DNA of 55,781 bases. Source: Lysobacterales bacterium. GTDB taxonomy: Bacteria > Pseudomonadota > Gammaproteobacteria > Xanthomonadales > SZUA-36. Position numbers and translations under genes: made by a program. The notes under the pieces are model-generated. The model did no database searches and was not told the DNA's origin. It saw only the letters and a program-made list of their open reading frames with translations. Shown piece by piece: positions 54,073 to 55,781 of this stretch (positions are counted from its first letter, which is position 1; each line of letters starts with the position of its first letter). The stretch is from assembly GCA_029935455.1 (NCBI GenBank), contig JAOZKI010000007.1, forward strand, positions 1 to 55,781. The letters are read 5' to 3'.

Positions 54073-55503
54073 TCAGTAGCGGTAGTGCTCCGGCTTATAG
54101 GGGCCTTCCACTTCCACACCGATATAAGCGGCCTGCTCCGGCGTCAGCTCGGTCAGATTCGCGCCAATGCGCTCCAGGTGCAGCTGCGCCACTTTTTCGT
54201 CCAGGTGCTTGGGCAGTACGTACACCTGGTTATCGTAGTCATCACCTTTCTGCCACAGTTCAATCTGCGCCAGCACCTGATTGGTGAACGAGTTGGACAT
54301 GACGAAACTCGGATGGCCCGTGCCACAGCCCAGGTTCACCAGACGGCCTTCGGCCAGCAGGATGATGCGCTTGCCATCTGGGAAGATCACATGGTCTACC
54401 TGGGGCTTGATGTTTTCCCAGCCGTAGTCTTTCAGGCTAGCTACATCGATTTCGTTGTCGAAGTGGCCAATATTGCACACGATGGCTTCGTTTTTCATGG
54501 CAGCCATATGATCGTGCGTAATCACGTTGTAATTACCTGTTGCCGTCACGAAGATATCCGCTTCCGACACCACGTCTTCCATGCGCACCACGCGGTAACC
54601 TTCCATGGCCGCCTGTAGCGCACAAATGGGGTCGGCTTCTGTGACCCACACATTCGCGCCCAGGCCACGCAGGGACTGGGCACTGCCCTTACCCACGTCA
54701 CCAAAACCGGCCACCACAGCAATCTTGCCCGCCACCATAACGTCCGTAGCACGCTTGATACTGTCCACCAGCGATTCGCGGCAGCCATAGAGGTTGTCAA
54801 ACTTGGACTTGGTCACCGAGTCATTAACGTTGATGGCCGGGAACGGCAGGGTGCCTTCCTGAGCCAGTTTGTAAAGACGCTTAACGCCAGTGGTGGTCTC
54901 TTCCGTCACACCCTGCACGGCAGCCAGTGCGCGCGCATACCAGCCGTGACGGGTATCCAGGCGCTTCCGGATAGCGGCAAACAGAGCCACCTCTTCTTCG
55001 CTGCCGGGGTTATCAAGCACGGACGGGTCCGATTCTGCCTGCGCACCGAGGTGCAGCAGCAGCGTTGCATCACCGCCGTCATCAAGGATCATGTTGGCGT
55101 AGGTCTCATTGCCCGCGTCATCAACCCAGTCAAAGATGCGATGCGTGAATTCCCAGTACTCATCCAGCGTTTCGCCTTTAAACGCGAATACCGGTGTGCC
55201 GCCGGCAGCGATCGCTGCAGCGGCGTGATCCTGCGTCGAATAGATGTTGCAGGATGCCCAGCGCACATCAGCACCGAGCGCCTCCAGCGTTTCGATCAGG
55301 ACCGCAGTCTGGATGGTCATGTGCAGGCTGCCCGCGATGCGCGCACCCTTGAGCGGCTGGCTGCTCGCGAATTCTTCGCGAATGGATACCAGGCCCGGCA
55401 TTTCCGTTTCTGCGATGGCAATTTCCCGACGACCGAAATCGGCCTGCGACAAATCTGCCACGTGGTAATCATCTGTTTTCAGTTTTTCAATCACTGCGTT
55501 CAT
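54073..55503 (-). CDS. ahcY: Adenosylhomocysteinase (SAH hydrolase)
   Basis: Splits S-adenosylhomocysteine into homocysteine and adenosine, closing the methyl cycle and removing an inhibitor of methyltransferases. 476 residues. Features in order: [17 protein letters not shown] near residue 50, [17 protein letters not shown] near residue 78, [20 protein letters not shown] near residue 233, the NAD-binding [18 protein letters not shown] near residue 268, and C-terminal [12 protein letters not shown] 55503 has GGAGA ahead. The gene lies behind an SAH riboswitch, so it should be switched on when its substrate accumulates. Confidence 0.96.
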   Translation of the reverse strand: MNAVIEKLKTDDYHVADLSQADFGRREIAIAETEMPGLVSIREEFASSQPLKGARIAGSLHMTIQTAVLIETLEALGADVRWASCNIYSTQDHAAAAIAAGGTPVFAFKGETLDEYWEFTHRIFDWVDDAGNETYANMILDDGGDATLLLHLGAQAESDPSVLDNPGSEEEVALFAAIRKRLDTRHGWYARALAAVQGVTEETTTGVKRLYKLAQEGTLPFPAINVNDSVTKSKFDNLYGCRESLVDSIKRATDVMVAGKIAVVAGFGDVGKGSAQSLRGLGANVWVTEADPICALQAAMEGYRVVRMEDVVSEADIFVTATGNYNVITHDHMAAMKNEAIVCNIGHFDNEIDVASLKDYGWENIKPQVDHVIFPDGKRIILLAEGRLVNLGCGTGHPSFVMSNSFTNQVLAQIELWQKGDDYDNQVYVLPKHLDEKVAQLHLERIGANLTELTPEQAAYIGVEVEGPYKPEHYRY

Positions 55504-55521
55504 TTCACTGTCTCCAGTCAA

Positions 55522-55605
55522 AGGTCTGCAAGCGCCGTTCAATTCAAAACGCGACCTGACCGAGCCTCGCCTGCTCCCATGGGCAGACTGCAGCGCTCCT
55601 CGGCA
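55522..55605 (-). promoter_or_regulatory. S-adenosylhomocysteine riboswitch
   Basis: On the minus strand the leader contains CCGAGGAGCGCTGCA near 55590-55603, GAGGCTCGG about 35 bases later near 55559-55567, and AACGGCGCTTGC near 55528-55539. These are the conserved core elements of the SAH (ahcY) riboswitch: CCGAGG pairs with GCTCGG, and GAGCGC region pairs with GGCGCT to form the pseudoknot. It stands between metK and ahcY, exactly where this class occurs in proteobacteria. SAH binding turns on ahcY. Confidence 0.92.
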
Positions 55606-55622
55606 GGTACGCCATGCCGGTT

Positions 55623-55781
55623 TCAGAGACCGGCTTGATCCCGTAGTTGTTCTTTCCTGTCGGTCCGCTCCCAGCTGACATCCAGATCTTCGCGACCCAG
55701 ATGGCCGTAGGCAGCCAACGGGGCGTAGATCGGCCGCAGCAGATCCAGGGAGGTAATGATGCCGTAGGGGCGCAGATCAAA
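55623..55781 (-). CDS. metK: S-adenosylmethionine synthetase, 3' end
   Basis: The last 53 codons of metK; the rest lies beyond the right edge. The sequence [20 protein letters not shown] followed by [18 protein letters not shown] and ending LRDQAGL is the MetK C-terminus. It makes S-adenosylmethionine from methionine and ATP. With ahcY and metF downstream on the same strand this is a methyl-cycle cluster. Confidence 0.92.
   Translation of the reverse strand, partial: FDLRPYGIITSLDLLRPIYAPLAAYGHLGREDLDVSWERTDRKEQLRDQAGL

Noticed and set aside
1-55781. CRISPR arrays, insertion sequences, tRNA or rRNA genes
   Set aside because: No regular repeat-spacer pattern, transposase frame, terminal repeats or RNA gene signatures were seen.

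Overview
The window looks like chromosomal DNA from a free-living, probably marine or aquatic gammaproteobacterium. The basis is the gene content: an outer-membrane lipid transport (Mla) set, a TRAP transporter, an NhaD sodium/proton antiporter, a psp envelope-stress pair behind a sigma-54-like promoter, a Grx4-rhodanese fusion, and an S-adenosylhomocysteine riboswitch in front of ahcY. GC is high and even except for short AT-rich islands near 6.84-6.93 kb and 48.9-49.0 kb. I see no transposase, integrase, CRISPR array, tRNA or rRNA. Genus cannot be fixed from sequence reading alone.

Layout. 0-2.1 kb: 3' part of a molybdenum hydroxylase large subunit broken by a one-base frameshift. 2.1-7.6 kb: RND efflux permease and adaptor, divergent from a TetR-type repressor with an operator-like palindrome over its promoter. 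7.6-13.1 kb: fused ATP sulfurylase/APS kinase, a ferredoxin reductase plus [2Fe-2S] ferredoxin pair, a YeiH-family membrane protein and a kinase-like protein. 13.1-15.8 kb: gcdH and nhaD. 15.9-19.6 kb: four-gene TRAP operon (TatT-like lipoprotein, DctP, DctQ, DctM). 19.6-20.6 kb: MobA-like nucleotidyltransferase. 20.6-21.5 kb: a long non-coding stretch with three DnaA boxes followed by about 0.4 kb of highly foldable sequence ending in a strong intrinsic terminator. This is the best candidate in the window for an undescribed element, a structured RNA.

21.5-30.1 kb: a tightly packed run mlaF-E-D-C, mlaA, then a peptide-type ABC importer (binding protein, two permeases, one double ATPase); most junctions overlap by 1-4 bases. 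30.1-37 kb: small lipoproteins, a DUF1232 protein, an unknown 377-residue protein, the Grx4 fusion, exonuclease III, diacylglycerol kinase, a Kazal-domain lipoprotein, an APH-like kinase and an SDR. 37-47.5 kb: sppA, a glycosyltransferase, an M17 aminopeptidase, a frameshifted DUF3667 gene, an epimerase-type reductase, a MATE exporter, pspA-pspC and a cupin protein. 47.5-53 kb: a DegQ-type protease, an HNH endonuclease, an Xni-like 5'-3' exonuclease, a propeller-type exported protein, a Nudix hydrolase and a MAPEG protein. 53.1-55.8 kb: the methyl cycle on the minus strand (metK end, SAH riboswitch, ahcY, metF), recycling S-adenosylhomocysteine and remaking methyltetrahydrofolate.

The gene packing is tight: six convergent gene pairs overlap at their 3' ends. 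Two genes (1-2 kb and 41.6-42.8 kb) each carry a single-base change in a C/G homopolymer, so either these are real inactivations or the assembly has homopolymer errors.
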